A stretch of 64,000 nt of DNA from Acidobacteriota bacterium (GCA_014584705.1 JACTMJ010000014.1:1-64000); one strand, 5' to 3'. Numbered from the stretch's first letter, positions 54,041-63,056 are shown. Notes: a model not told the origin generated them from the letters alone. Made by a program: numbers and translations.

Positions 54041-54714
54041 GCTGGATTTTCCGCGACTTCTGGTGGAAGCTGCTCTCGCTGCTGATCGCGTTCAGCCTAT
54101 GGTTCGCCATGGTGGGGGACCAGGAACGCGCAACTACCCTGAATGTTCCCGTCGAGATGAAAGGCATTCCTAGCGAGTTTGAGATTTCGAGCGATGCGCC
54201 GGAGCGGGTGACGCTGGAGGTGCAGGGGCCGTCGTCCAAAGTGCGGGATCTTTCCGAAAGCCGCGTGAGCGTGATTCTGGATCTCTCGGGCGTCTCCGAG
54301 CCCGGCCAGCGCACGTTTACGCTGGACCAGAGCAACGTGTTTCTGCCGGTGGGCGTCCGGCTGAACCGGGCCGTACCGGCCCAGATCCGCATGCGCTTTG
54401 AGACGCGGATGAGCAAGGAAGTGCCCGTGCGGGTGAACTTGGCATCCCCGCCCCCCGCTGGTTATCGCGTCCTGAGCCAGGTGGTCTCACCGCAGATGGT
54501 GCGAATCGAAGGGCCGGAATCCCGAGTGAAGGTGGTGACGGAAGCCGACACGGACCCAATCGATATTTCGAACGTCGTGGGCGTGAAGGAATTTCGCGTC
54601 AATCTCTTCGTGAACGATCCCATGATTCGTCTGGCGAACGTGACGGGCGTGATGGTTCGCATCGATGTAGGGCTGGACCCAGGACCGGCGACGGATAAGA
54701 AATCGAAAAAGTAG
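54037..54714 (+). CDS. cdaR: YbbR-domain regulator CdaR
   Basis: 225 aa from a GTG that overlaps the cdaA stop. One N-terminal transmembrane helix (LLSLLIAFSLWFAMVG) is followed by two YbbR-like beta domains (for example VPVEMKGIPSEFEIS and VPVRVNLASPPPAGY). CdaR binds CdaA and tunes c-di-AMP output from outside the membrane in Firmicutes. Here there are fewer YbbR repeats than the usual four of Bacillus. Confidence 0.9.
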   Translation: MSWIFRDFWWKLLSLLIAFSLWFAMVGDQERATTLNVPVEMKGIPSEFEISSDAPERVTLEVQGPSSKVRDLSESRVSVILDLSGVSEPGQRTFTLDQSNVFLPVGVRLNRAVPAQIRMRFETRMSKEVPVRVNLASPPPAGYRVLSQVVSPQMVRIEGPESRVKVVTEADTDPIDISNVVGVKEFRVNLFVNDPMIRLANVTGVMVRIDVGLDPGPATDKKSKK

Positions 54715-54722
54715 GAAAATTC

Positions 54723-56072
54723 TTGGCAAGACGATTATTTGGCACGGATGGGATTCGGGGAGTTGCCGGCAAGTCCCCACTCGATAAGCAGACTGCATTC
54801 GCGGTAGGCGTGGCTCTGGGAGAATTCGCCGCGCACCTGGACGCGGAGCCGGTTGTCCTCATCGGTATGGACACGAGGGAAAGCGGCCCGTGGTTGGCCG
54901 CCGCCGTGGCCGGAGGGCTCGCCCTGAAGGGCGTGCAGTGCCATTTCGCGGGTGTGCTGAGCACGCCGGGAGTTGCCTATCTTACCCGGACCGCACACTA
55001 TGTGGCGGGGGTGATGATTTCGGCCTCGCACAATCCGTTCGAGGACAACGGCATCAAGATCTTCAGCCATGCCGGCTACAAGCTTCCCGATGAACGGGAG
55101 GAGGCTCTGGAAAAGAGCATCTTCGCCTTCCTCGAAAGCGGCCGGCAAGCAACGGAAGCGCACCTCAAAGAGGATGTCGCGCTCGACGAACGCTATCTGG
55201 AGTTTCTCGCGTCCACCCTCCCCGGCGGGTTGGAGGGAATTTCGATCGTGGTCGACGGCGGCAACGGAGCGGCGAGCACGCTTGGCCCAAAGCTGTTGAG
55301 GCGACTGGGCGCGAACGTGACGGCGATCCACTGCGCCCCCAACGGGCGCAATATCAATCTGGGCTGCGGGGCGATGCACACGGAGAGTCTTCAGGAAGCC
55401 GTGGTTCGCGAGGGTGCCGATCTGGGTGTCGCTTTTGACGGGGACGCGGACCGCGCGCTTTTCGTGAACCACGAAGGCACACTCGTTGACGGCGATGGAA
55501 TCCTCTATGTCAACGGCCTGCACCTCAAGGAAAAGGGCCGCCTGCATTCCAGCTCCGGCCATCCCGCCGTGGTGGCCACCGTGATGAGCAACCTCGGCCT
55601 GGAAGTGGCGCTGAAGGCGGAAGGCATCGGCATGCTGCGCACCGCGGTGGGGGACAAGTATGTGCTCGAAGAGATGGTGGCGAGCGATTTGATGCTGGGC
55701 GGGGAACAATCCGGCCACGTCATTTTCCGCGAGTACGCCACCACCGGCGATGGGCTGCTGACCTGCCTGCGCGTGCTCGAAGCGATGCGCGAAACCGGGC
55801 GCTCGCTCAAGGATCTGACGCAAGGGCTGGCGCTGTTCCCGCAAAAGCTGGTGAACATCCGGGTGAGCGAACGGCGACCTTTTCAGGAGATGCCCTCGGT
55901 CGTCGCGGAAATCGACGCCGCGGAAAAGCACTTCGACGGCGACGGCCGCGTCCTGGTGCGCTATTCCGGGACCGAGTTGCTGGCCCGCGTGATGATTGAG
56001 GCGCGAGACGCGGGGGATGTCGAGCGTTACTGCGAGAAGATCGCCGGCGCCATCCGCGCCGAGATTGCCTGA
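54723..56072 (+). CDS. glmM: Phosphoglucosamine mutase
   Basis: 449 aa from a TTG start (ARRLFGTDGIRGVAG is the normal GlmM N-terminus). The phosphoserine loop ISASHNPFEDNG places S102 as the active-site serine. The metal loop is DGDADRALF, the sugar loop is GGEQSGH, and RYSGTE is the phosphate site. It converts GlcN-6-P to GlcN-1-P for peptidoglycan precursors, and in other bacteria it also binds and inhibits CdaA. It is 8 bp after cdaR. Confidence 0.96.
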   Translation: MARRLFGTDGIRGVAGKSPLDKQTAFAVGVALGEFAAHLDAEPVVLIGMDTRESGPWLAAAVAGGLALKGVQCHFAGVLSTPGVAYLTRTAHYVAGVMISASHNPFEDNGIKIFSHAGYKLPDEREEALEKSIFAFLESGRQATEAHLKEDVALDERYLEFLASTLPGGLEGISIVVDGGNGAASTLGPKLLRRLGANVTAIHCAPNGRNINLGCGAMHTESLQEAVVREGADLGVAFDGDADRALFVNHEGTLVDGDGILYVNGLHLKEKGRLHSSSGHPAVVATVMSNLGLEVALKAEGIGMLRTAVGDKYVLEEMVASDLMLGGEQSGHVIFREYATTGDGLLTCLRVLEAMRETGRSLKDLTQGLALFPQKLVNIRVSERRPFQEMPSVVAEIDAAEKHFDGDGRVLVRYSGTELLARVMIEARDAGDVERYCEKIAGAIRAEIA

Positions 56073-56083
56073 GCCGGGCCGCG

Positions 56084-57070
56084 CTAACCTTCGATGTGAA
56101 TCCAGTAGCTCTCCCGCCACACGCCACGGGGCGGCGCGGTGGGGAGCGCGGGATATTTGCCTTCCGCCGCCAGGTTGAGCTGGTTCGTGACGCCGGTCAT
56201 CGGTTCAAAGCAGATGAACGGCTGCCCCGGCGGCGCGTAGACCACGGCGACGGGGTAACGAGACCCGTAAGTGACAGAGAGCCTGCGCCCTTGGCCCGAA
56301 ACGGAAAAGACGGTCTGCTGGTTTTCGTCGCGCTCCAGGTCTTCAAAAATGTTGTCGAGCTTGCCGTCCTTGAGCGGGAAGGGATGGGGTCCGGTGAAGG
56401 GCTTCTTTTCGCCGCTGGCCGTCAGCTTTTCCGTGAGCACGGTGATTGATTTTGCCGGAATTGTTGCGAACCACTCATCCCGCGGCACGCCCGGCAACTG
56501 GAAGTACGGGTGATACCCTATGGCAATAGGCATTGGCTCCGTGGCATAGTTTTCGATAATCGTTTCCACTTCCAGCTTGCCGTCCCGCAGGCGGTAAGTC
56601 ATGAAGAGCGAGTGAGCGAATGGCCACTGCGCCATCAACGCCGGGAAGCGCCAGAACTCCAGGCGACTGGTGACCTCGGCGCGATTCTCCGAGGCTTCGA
56701 CATGCATCACTTCCCAGGCGTCGCTAAAGGCCAGGAGCCCGTGGATGGGAAGTCCGTTCGGATCCTTGCGGAGGTTGCCAATCTGCTCCTGAAGCAGGTA
56801 CGTCTTGCCGTTGGCCGGGTAGGACGACGGCAGGAGCCGGTTGGCCCAGGGTGCCAGCAAGGGGTTGCCGCATAGTTTGGACTTTGCCTTGACTTCCGCG
56901 GGTGTGCTGCCACCGGTGTATATGTAATTCTCGCCCTTCAGCGAAAATTCGAAAGCGTTGTTGCCCACACCCGGCACGACAGTCACTCTCAACTGACGCT
57001 CTCTGTCCAACAGGCGAACGGCGTCGAGACCGTTCTCCGAGGCGGTTTCCGTAGCGTAACGATTGGCCAT
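56084..57070 (-). CDS. Aldose 1-epimerase (mutarotase) family protein
   Basis: 328 aa from the ATG at 57070. The galactose-mutarotase-like beta-sandwich has NPLLAPWANRL (substrate arginine), HGLLAFSDAWEV (catalytic His), GYHPYFQLPG (second His) and FICFEPMTG (catalytic Glu region). It interconverts alpha and beta anomers of sugars in the cytoplasm. No signal peptide is seen. It ends 11 bp from the convergent glmM stop. Confidence 0.88.
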   Translation of the reverse strand: MANRYATETASENGLDAVRLLDRERQLRVTVVPGVGNNAFEFSLKGENYIYTGGSTPAEVKAKSKLCGNPLLAPWANRLLPSSYPANGKTYLLQEQIGNLRKDPNGLPIHGLLAFSDAWEVMHVEASENRAEVTSRLEFWRFPALMAQWPFAHSLFMTYRLRDGKLEVETIIENYATEPMPIAIGYHPYFQLPGVPRDEWFATIPAKSITVLTEKLTASGEKKPFTGPHPFPLKDGKLDNIFEDLERDENQQTVFSVSGQGRRLSVTYGSRYPVAVVYAPPGQPFICFEPMTGVTNQLNLAAEGKYPALPTAPPRGVWRESYWIHIEG

Positions 57071-57174
57071 AGGGGAAATTATCTCAGATACGCGGCGTAT
57101 TGCCGAAAGGGATAGCGCGCATCCGTGAGCGCTTGCCCACGGGATGGGGAATGAGGCATCCTCCAAAGCAGCCC

Positions 57175-57552
57175 ATGTTTTCTCCGCAATTGCTGGAACA
57201 CTTCGCGAACCCCCGGAACGCCGGTCTCCTGGATTCCCCCACCGTGCAGGTGCGCGCGGAGAATCCCGTGTGCGGAGACATCCTGGAATTGAGCGCCAAC
57301 GTTGCATCCGGCCGCATCCACGAAATCCGGTTTCAGGCGCGAGGCTGCACCGCTTCCATGGCCTGCGGGTCCGCAACGACAGTGCTGTTGGAAGGGCGAG
57401 AGGTCGCCGAACTTGCATTGATCGATCCCGCCCGAATCGAAGCGGAAGTGGGCGGGCTGGAGACCGCATCGAAACATGCGGCGCGCCTCTGCGCCGATGG
57501 TGTCAAGGCGCTGCGCACAGCCATCGCCCGGCTGGAGGGATCCGGACCTTAG
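57175..57552 (+). CDS. IscU/NifU-like Fe-S cluster scaffold
   Basis: 125 aa if started at MFSPQLLEHF, the normal IscU N-terminus. An ATG at 57151 would add eight residues and has a better upstream purine stretch. Cysteines C33 (NPVCGD, with the conserved Asp), C58/C64 (RGCTASMACGSA) and C106 (ARLCADGVKAL) are positioned as the cluster ligands. It assembles Fe-S clusters for transfer. No iscS, sufBCD or hscAB gene is nearby. Its stop overlaps the convergent rnr stop. Confidence 0.87.
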   Translation: MFSPQLLEHFANPRNAGLLDSPTVQVRAENPVCGDILELSANVASGRIHEIRFQARGCTASMACGSATTVLLEGREVAELALIDPARIEAEVGGLETASKHAARLCADGVKALRTAIARLEGSGP

Positions 57553-59957
57553 CGGCGCTTGCGGTGTCCGGCGCTCTTGTTCTTTACCGCCTTGCCGCCG
57601 CCCGCCCCGATGAGCTTCTTGCCTCCTACGCAGCTGCCCTTCCCCGCGGCGCCGGCCGGCGCAAACTGCATGGTTTTCTCCAGTTCGTCCACGCGATCCA
57701 GGCGGACCCGGATGCGGTCTCCCACGCGAAACGTCAAACCCGTGCGCCGTCCAACGATAAGGCGGGAATTCTCCTCATAGTGAAAGTGATCCGACGGAAT
57801 AGCGTCGAGTGGCACCAGCCCTTCCACGAACAAGTCTTCCAGTTCGATAAACATTCCGAACCGCGTTGTGCTCACGATGAGGGCGGAAAATTCTTCGCCG
57901 ATCTTCCCGGCCATGAACTTCACTTTCTTCCATTCGATCAACTCCCGCTCCGCCTCGGCCGCCTGGCGTTCGGTAAAGCTGCAATCGTCGGCCAGAATGC
58001 GCAATTCCTCGGTGCGAGCCCGGTTCGGCTCGGGCGTCTTGCCGTCTTTGGCGAAGAAGCCCGGCTGCCCGGCCTGAAGCCACTCGCGCAGGAGGCGATG
58101 CACTTCGAGATCCGGATAGCGTCGAATGGGTGAAGTGAAATGCGTGTAGCTCTTGGCCGCCAGCGCGAAGTGGCCCAGATTTTCAGCGGCGTAACGCGCC
58201 TGTTTGAGCGAACGCAGCAACTGGTAACTCAAAACGCGTTCTTCCGGCTTGCCTTCGATCTGCGCGATCAGCTTCTGGTATGCCTGGCTGGTGATTTCGC
58301 CGCCGTCTTCATACACCGTGATTTCTTTGCGCACCTTGCGGCCATCCCGCTTGCGTTCATAGCGAGCAAAAGTCTTCACGCCCAGCGATCCGCCGCCGAA
58401 CTTGAAGCCGAAGCTTTGGGCGAGTTCGGCGAAGATGGCCACCTTCTTGGGGTCCGGCCGTTCATGCACGCGGTAAATGGAGGGAACTCCGTGATCTTCG
58501 AGCGCACCCGCAACCGCTTCGTTGGCGGCCAGCATGAATTCTTCGATGATGCGATGGCCCATCAGCCGGGGCGTTCGCTCGATGCCCGTCATCTCGCCCG
58601 TTTCGTCGAAGAGCACCTGAGCTTCCGGCAGGTCAAAATCAATAGAACCGCGCTTCACGCGTTTGCGGTTCAGCACCAGCGCAAGCTCCTCCATCAACTG
58701 GAAGCGCTCCACGAACGCCGCATAGCGCGCGCGCTGCGCGGCATCGCCGTCGAGCACCAGTTGGACGTTGGTGTACGTCATACGCTCCGCGCTGCGGATA
58801 ATCCCTTCCGCGAAGCGCCGCGCCACCACATCGCCCTGACGGTCGATTTCGAGAATCGCCGAGAGTACAAGGCGGTCTTCGTTCGGGCGCAGGGAGCAAA
58901 TGTTGGTGGAAAGCTCGAGCGGGAGCATGGGCACGGCGCGGTCCGGGAAGTAGACGCTGGTTCCGCGGAGAGCAGCTTCATGATCGATCGCGGTCCCTTT
59001 CCGCACATAGTGGCTCACGTCGGCAATGTGGACCTGAAGTTCATAGTTGCCGCTATCGAGCCGCTCCACCAGGATGGCGTCGTCGAAATCCCGCGCGGTT
59101 TCGCCATCGATGGTGACAATGGGCAGGGCACGAAAGTCCTCGCGCCGGGCCGCTTCGGAAGCGGGAATCTCGAGTGAAATCCCTTCCGCCTCCGCAATCA
59201 CCTCCGCCGGGAAAAGATGGCGCAGGTGATGCTTGCGAATGATGATTTCCACATCCACGCCGAAATCGTCCGGATACCCAAGAATTTCGATCACCCGGCC
59301 TACAGGCGGCTCGCCTTTCTCAGGAAAATCGAGAATCTCCACGTTGACGATGATCCCGTCCATTTCCTCGATGGAGCTCACCTCGCGCGCCGCGATTCCG
59401 ATGCGGTGTACCTGGGCATCCTGGGGCGGCCGTTCGAGCCCCTCCGGGATCATCACCCGCTGGCGTACGCGAGGGTCATTGGGAATCACGTAGTTCTGAT
59501 GCCCGATCCGGAACTCGCCCACGACGAAGACATGCGCACGCTTGAGGATGCGGACGATCTCGCCGTAAGCGCGGCCGCCTCTCTCCACGCGGGAGATGCG
59601 GGCCAGTACCTGGTCCCCGTGCATGGCACCTTCGAGAGCGTCGGGGGGCAGGAAGAGGTCGCCCTGCATCCCCTCCAGCGGGCGATCCGGGACGGCGAAA
59701 CCATAGCCGTCGCGGTGCATCTGGAGGCGCCCGGAAACGAACTCCTTGCTCACACCGCTCAGGACAAAATGCCCCGTCTTCCACTCGATCAGATCGCCCC
59801 GCCCGGTAAGTTGATCGATCGCCTCGTCCAGCGCCTCTTTGCCCGCGCCCTTGGCACTGAACTCCTTCACCAGTTGTTTGTACGTGGCGCGTGCGTGCGG
59901 CAACGCTTCCATGTGAGAAAGGAGGGTGGATCGGGTGATTTCCGGGCGCCTGGCCAT
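57549..59957 (-). CDS. rnr: Ribonuclease R
   Basis: 802 aa from the ATG at 59957. The N-terminal winged-helix and cold-shock domains (GYGFAVPDRPLEGMQGDLFLPP, in part) precede the RNB catalytic domain, with TIDGETARDFDDAI, whose aspartates bind metal, and HIADVSHYV. A C-terminal S1 domain and a short basic tail (KAVKNKSAGHRKRR) complete the protein. It degrades structured RNA 3' to 5' and matures or removes ribosomal and messenger RNAs. Confidence 0.95.
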   Translation of the reverse strand: MARRPEITRSTLLSHMEALPHARATYKQLVKEFSAKGAGKEALDEAIDQLTGRGDLIEWKTGHFVLSGVSKEFVSGRLQMHRDGYGFAVPDRPLEGMQGDLFLPPDALEGAMHGDQVLARISRVERGGRAYGEIVRILKRAHVFVVGEFRIGHQNYVIPNDPRVRQRVMIPEGLERPPQDAQVHRIGIAAREVSSIEEMDGIIVNVEILDFPEKGEPPVGRVIEILGYPDDFGVDVEIIIRKHHLRHLFPAEVIAEAEGISLEIPASEAARREDFRALPIVTIDGETARDFDDAILVERLDSGNYELQVHIADVSHYVRKGTAIDHEAALRGTSVYFPDRAVPMLPLELSTNICSLRPNEDRLVLSAILEIDRQGDVVARRFAEGIIRSAERMTYTNVQLVLDGDAAQRARYAAFVERFQLMEELALVLNRKRVKRGSIDFDLPEAQVLFDETGEMTGIERTPRLMGHRIIEEFMLAANEAVAGALEDHGVPSIYRVHERPDPKKVAIFAELAQSFGFKFGGGSLGVKTFARYERKRDGRKVRKEITVYEDGGEITSQAYQKLIAQIEGKPEERVLSYQLLRSLKQARYAAENLGHFALAAKSYTHFTSPIRRYPDLEVHRLLREWLQAGQPGFFAKDGKTPEPNRARTEELRILADDCSFTERQAAEAERELIEWKKVKFMAGKIGEEFSALIVSTTRFGMFIELEDLFVEGLVPLDAIPSDHFHYEENSRLIVGRRTGLTFRVGDRIRVRLDRVDELEKTMQFAPAGAAGKGSCVGGKKLIGAGGGKAVKNKSAGHRKRR

Positions 59958-60150
59958 GAGCCGAGGATAGCAGGAGGAGATGCAATCCCGAGCCGGGAGC
60001 GCGGCCGCCGGGCTTCCCGCTTCGGCCGCCGCGCCTTGGGAGCCGCTTCCCGCCGATCTTGGAGGGCACAATGGAGACTAGGGTTTCCTGGATCTCCTGC
60101 ACGGGGCTAAAGTTTCCACCGCTTGTTCCGATGGACTTCACAGAACTGCC

Positions 60151-60615
60151 ATGCCGAGCGTGGAGACAAATCTTTTCGGCCCACTCGGATTCGAGGAAGA
60201 TCAGGTGATTCGGTTGCGTTCCGGTTTGCCTGGGCTGCCCCATTCCAACCGCTTGCTTCCGGTGAGCCAACCGGCCATCGAGCCGTTTTTGTTCTTTCAA
60301 TCCATCGACGACCCCGCGCTCACCTTGCTGGCTGTTCCACTTTCGGTGGCCAAGAACGATTTCGAACTTCATCTGAGCCCGGAGGACCGGCTGGAGATTG
60401 ACTTCGGCTGCGGTGAGATCAATCGAAGCGGTACGGAACTGGGTGCGTTTGCACTGGTTTCCGTGGGAGATGATCGAGTACCCACCGCAAATCTGCTGGC
60501 TCCGCTGGTGATCTGCTTCCGCAATCATCTGGCCGTGCAGGCGATACAACCCGTGGATGAATCTTACCTGCGATATCCCATTGAAGCGACGGTCGCGAGG
60601 GAGGAACCTTGCTGA
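60151..60615 (+). CDS. fliW: Flagellar assembly factor / CsrA antagonist FliW
   Basis: 154 aa. FGPLGFEEDQVIRLRSGLPGLP is the FliW N-terminal pattern (quoted in part: GLPGLP), then LFFQSIDDPALTLLAV and the late LLAPLVICFRNHLAVQAI are typical. FliW binds CsrA, and in Bacillus also flagellin, to couple flagellin translation to assembly. It overlaps csrA by 7 bp. No flagellin or other flagellar gene lies in the window. Confidence 0.9.
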   Translation: MPSVETNLFGPLGFEEDQVIRLRSGLPGLPHSNRLLPVSQPAIEPFLFFQSIDDPALTLLAVPLSVAKNDFELHLSPEDRLEIDFGCGEINRSGTELGAFALVSVGDDRVPTANLLAPLVICFRNHLAVQAIQPVDESYLRYPIEATVAREEPC

Positions 60616-60944
60616 TCACCCGGCGCAAAGTGGGCGAGGCCCTGCTGATTGGAGATGCAATCGAGGTAGTGGTGCTCGAAGTCAACCAGGGCCGCGTGAA
60701 ACTCGGGGTCAGTGCACCTCCAGACGTGGCGGTGGAGCGCAAGGAATGGCGGCTGGTGCTCGACCAGAACCGCAGCGCCTCAGGCTCGGCTGCGTCGGCC
60801 TTCGTACAGGGAATTCTCGGCGCGGGCGCGCGTGTTGCAACGGGAACGCCCGGGGCGACGGGAACTGGCTTCCGGTTGCCGCCGCGCACGGAGTCACCCA
60901 TAGAGCCCGGCATCTCAAGTCTTCCTGGAACTTCCGGAGGCTAG
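60609..60944 (+). CDS. csrA: Carbon storage regulator CsrA with C-terminal extension
   Basis: 111 aa from a TTG start with GGGAGGAA upstream. Residues 1-55 are the CsrA core (MLITRRKVGEALLIGDAIEV, KLGVSAPPDVAVERKEW with the RNA-binding Arg at 44). CsrA dimers bind GGA motifs in mRNA leaders and block translation. The remaining 55 residues are Gly/Ala/Pro/Ser-rich and have no match I recognise. Most CsrA proteins are only 60-75 aa long. It overlaps and is probably coupled to fliW. Confidence 0.9.
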   Translation: MLITRRKVGEALLIGDAIEVVVLEVNQGRVKLGVSAPPDVAVERKEWRLVLDQNRSASGSAASAFVQGILGAGARVATGTPGATGTGFRLPPRTESPIEPGISSLPGTSGG

Positions 60945-61168
60945 CGGGGGCCTGTGCAGCCTAGCGGAGAGCAGCAGTGCAACTGTCTATTTATTGCTGG
61001 TACAGAAACGGGGAGCAGGTCAATTGCCGCCCTCGACTTCTTGCATTGGCGGCTCTGCAGCGGGGAGTTTCCGCATAGCTCCGGGAGATCGATGGGCGCT
61101 GTCGCAGTCGCCACTAGGGTCGCTTCAGCGACACTCGGAATCCAGTGCTAAACTAGGGAATTGCCCGC

Positions 61169-61245
61169 GGGCTCGTAGCTCAGTTGGTTAGAGCGCTACC
61201 TTGACACGGTAGAGGTCGGCAGTTCGAGTCTGCCCGAGCCCACCA
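61169..61245 (+). tRNA. tRNA-Val (GAC)
   Basis: 77 nt with encoded CCA. The acceptor stem is GGGCTCG/CGAGCCC. The D-arm is GCTCAGTTGGTTAGAGC. The anticodon stem CTACC/GGTAG holds the loop TTGACAC, so the anticodon is GAC (valine). The T-arm loop is TTCGAGT. It follows a possible -10 (TAAACT, 61148-61153). Confidence 0.96.
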
Positions 61246-61631
61246 CTTCCCCGCCCCTGTCCTAATTATTGGATTCCCAATCATTCCCACGCGCCCGGAT
61301 CCACCCGCGATTTTGAGATCCGGGATCTGGACCTTGGCGAATTCTATCGGAAAATCTTCGTTCGCTGATATTGCGGTGATGTCATACCACTCGGCTGCGC
61401 GATGGTGAGGACATAGGACCACGACCATTGGGACGCGTCCGTTCAATCAGCCGCCGACGCGGCAAGCGATCGTATTCGCGCTCATGCGGGAACGTGCAAA
61501 TCTCATGACAACTCGATGTGTCTTGCTAGAAGCCGTCAGCGGAGCGGGATAAGCAGAGTCGCGTGTGCGACTGGAGGGCACTGCCCTGGGCACGATCCGC
61601 ACATCTGGCGAACTCCGCGCGAAGCACCACG
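61246..61631. other. Intergenic region after tRNA-Val
   Basis: 386 bp between the tRNA and the end of the PIN toxin gene. Short frames here translate the tRNA or random sequence. No second copy of the tRNA 3' end (an attachment-site hallmark) was seen, and no terminator is clear. Confidence 0.45.
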
Positions 61632-62201
61632 CTATTCGTCAACCAGACTGACCCTCTGTTCCTCGCAAAAGTACGCGACGAATCCCGGAACATTCTTATC
61701 GAGGGAACGCAGCAGGCTCCGCAGAGAAACTTGAATACTCTCGGCTTGCTCATGGAGCTTATTGACGAAGAGGCCGGCGTCGAGATCGTACAACCCACGG
61801 AGAAATGTGGAAGGGGCCTCAACATGGATCCCCCAAGGCTGCAGGGAGGCTGCCAGGAAGTGCCGCCGGTTGTAGGTGACAATCAGTCCGGAATGGGAGT
61901 GAACCGCAGCAGCAAGAACATGGCGGTCCTCGGGCTCATTCGTCATAACATCGACGAGTGGCTCAAAGCCATCTACCCATGCCTCCGGGAAGTGGCGGCG
62001 CAGTTCATCCTCCCGGCGAAGCGCCTTTTCAGGCGGCATGTCCCACTTTGCGATAAGGTTGCGGGTTACCTCTTCCATGATTGTTGGCGACCACTTTGGG
62101 AGGTAGAGGCGGGGGGCCTCCGCCATGCGCAGCAGCGTATCCGCCAGTGGCATGGGGATGAGAACGCACGCGTCCAGGAGGACACGGTAGTCGGCTCTCA
62201 T
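61632..62201 (-). CDS. PIN-domain ribonuclease toxin (VapC50-like)
   Basis: 189 aa. The PIN acids are D10 (VLLDACVLIP), E43/E44 (TIMEEVTRNL) and D92 (EPEDRHVLAAAV), with TYNRRHF before the last strand. The protein is longer than plain VapC (about 130 aa) because of a C-terminal helical extension, as in VapC50. PIN toxins cleave RNA, often tRNA. Its start overlaps the stop of the upstream helix-turn-helix gene by 4 bp, so the two are coupled as toxin and antitoxin. Confidence 0.85.
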   Translation of the reverse strand: MRADYRVLLDACVLIPMPLADTLLRMAEAPRLYLPKWSPTIMEEVTRNLIAKWDMPPEKALRREDELRRHFPEAWVDGFEPLVDVMTNEPEDRHVLAAAVHSHSGLIVTYNRRHFLAASLQPWGIHVEAPSTFLRGLYDLDAGLFVNKLHEQAESIQVSLRSLLRSLDKNVPGFVAYFCEEQRVSLVDE

Positions 62202-62659
62202 TCGTCTTCGCCACCTTCGGGAATTCCAGTTCGATCATAAAGGCCGGACTCGAAGGCCTCCCGTGCGATTCGATCGAGCGCCGCCTTTCGCTCAGCATCC
62301 CGTCGTTTTTGGTAAGCGACTAGATCCTTCAAGTAGATTCGACGGTGACTGCCTGCCTTGTGATATGGCAAGTCGCCGGCCTTCAGCAACTTGACCAGAT
62401 GCGGCCGGGAAACACCCAGAAGGTCAGCGGCACGCTGGGTCGTCAATTGCTGATTCTCCGGGATCAGGACGATCGCACGGCCCAACTGCATATTGCGCGC
62501 AATGTCCTTAAGCAGACGGTAGACCGCATTCGGCAGCTCAAGCCGCTCCCCATCGGCCCCCACCAAGGCGGGAGAACCGACTTGAAGCATTCGATACAGC
62601 TCTCGAATCTGGCCTTCATCCGACTCCGGCAGAACTACGGGTTGGTGTGGCATGTCCAT
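62198..62659 (-). CDS. Excisionase-type helix-turn-helix antitoxin (VapB50-like)
   Basis: 153 aa. The middle (LTTQRAADLLGVSRPHLVKLLKAGDLPYHKAGSHRRIYLKDL, in part: RAADLLGVSRPHLVKLL) is a MerR/excisionase-like winged helix. The C-terminal helix (YQKRRDAERKAALDRIAREAFESGLYD, in part) is suited to wrap and block the toxin. The arrangement matches VapBC50, whose antitoxin was first called an excisionase. It should repress its own promoter, upstream of which lie three ATCGAA repeats. An ATG two codons later is also a possible start. Confidence 0.85.
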   Translation of the reverse strand: MDMPHQPVVLPESDEGQIRELYRMLQVGSPALVGADGERLELPNAVYRLLKDIARNMQLGRAIVLIPENQQLTTQRAADLLGVSRPHLVKLLKAGDLPYHKAGSHRRIYLKDLVAYQKRRDAERKAALDRIAREAFESGLYDRTGIPEGGEDE

Positions 62660-63056
62660 TTCACTGACTCAAAGATACCACATATCTGTAATAATCGAAA
62701 CGTGATCGAACCAATCGAAAGAGTTTGGGTAGGAAGGGCAGGTTGCCGCCAGCAGGGGAGCATCGAGCATCTCCCCCGCTCGCCATGCCACGCAGCTTCT
62801 CAGACTCTTGTATCTACTTGGTTAATCGTGTGCACGATCTCGCGACCAACATGCCTTAGGCAACAAGGAGCCTGGACCTGGCATGGGCTTTAGTTTGAAC
62901 TCCAGCTAGAGGCGCACAGCTTGTAACTACCTGAAAATACGAAGTCTCTAGCTTCTGGACTATAGCAGGTCCAATCGCAATTCCAGAGAACCTAGTTCGT
63001 GGCGACCCTCCCGTACGCGATGGCGGTTGTTTGTGAAGCTGTGAAATCCGTCGGCG
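62660..63056. other. Intergenic region upstream of toxin-antitoxin operon
   Basis: 397 bp with no protein-like frame. It contains the three ATCGAA repeats (62694-62719) and a hairpin GGGGAG/CTCCCC (62755-62760, 62771-62776, 10-nt loop). It is more AT-rich than the average of the window. Confidence 0.5.
62694..62719. promoter_or_regulatory. Three phased direct repeats, putative antitoxin operator
   Basis: ATCGAA occurs at 62694-62699, 62705-62710 and 62714-62719, with 11- and 9-bp spacing (about one helical turn). It lies 35-60 bp upstream of the helix-turn-helix antitoxin start, where the operon promoter should be. Confidence 0.5.

Noticed and set aside
61180..61446. Minus-strand 88-codon frame containing ARADSNCRPLPC
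   Set aside because: This is the familiar false translation of a tRNA gene on the opposite strand.
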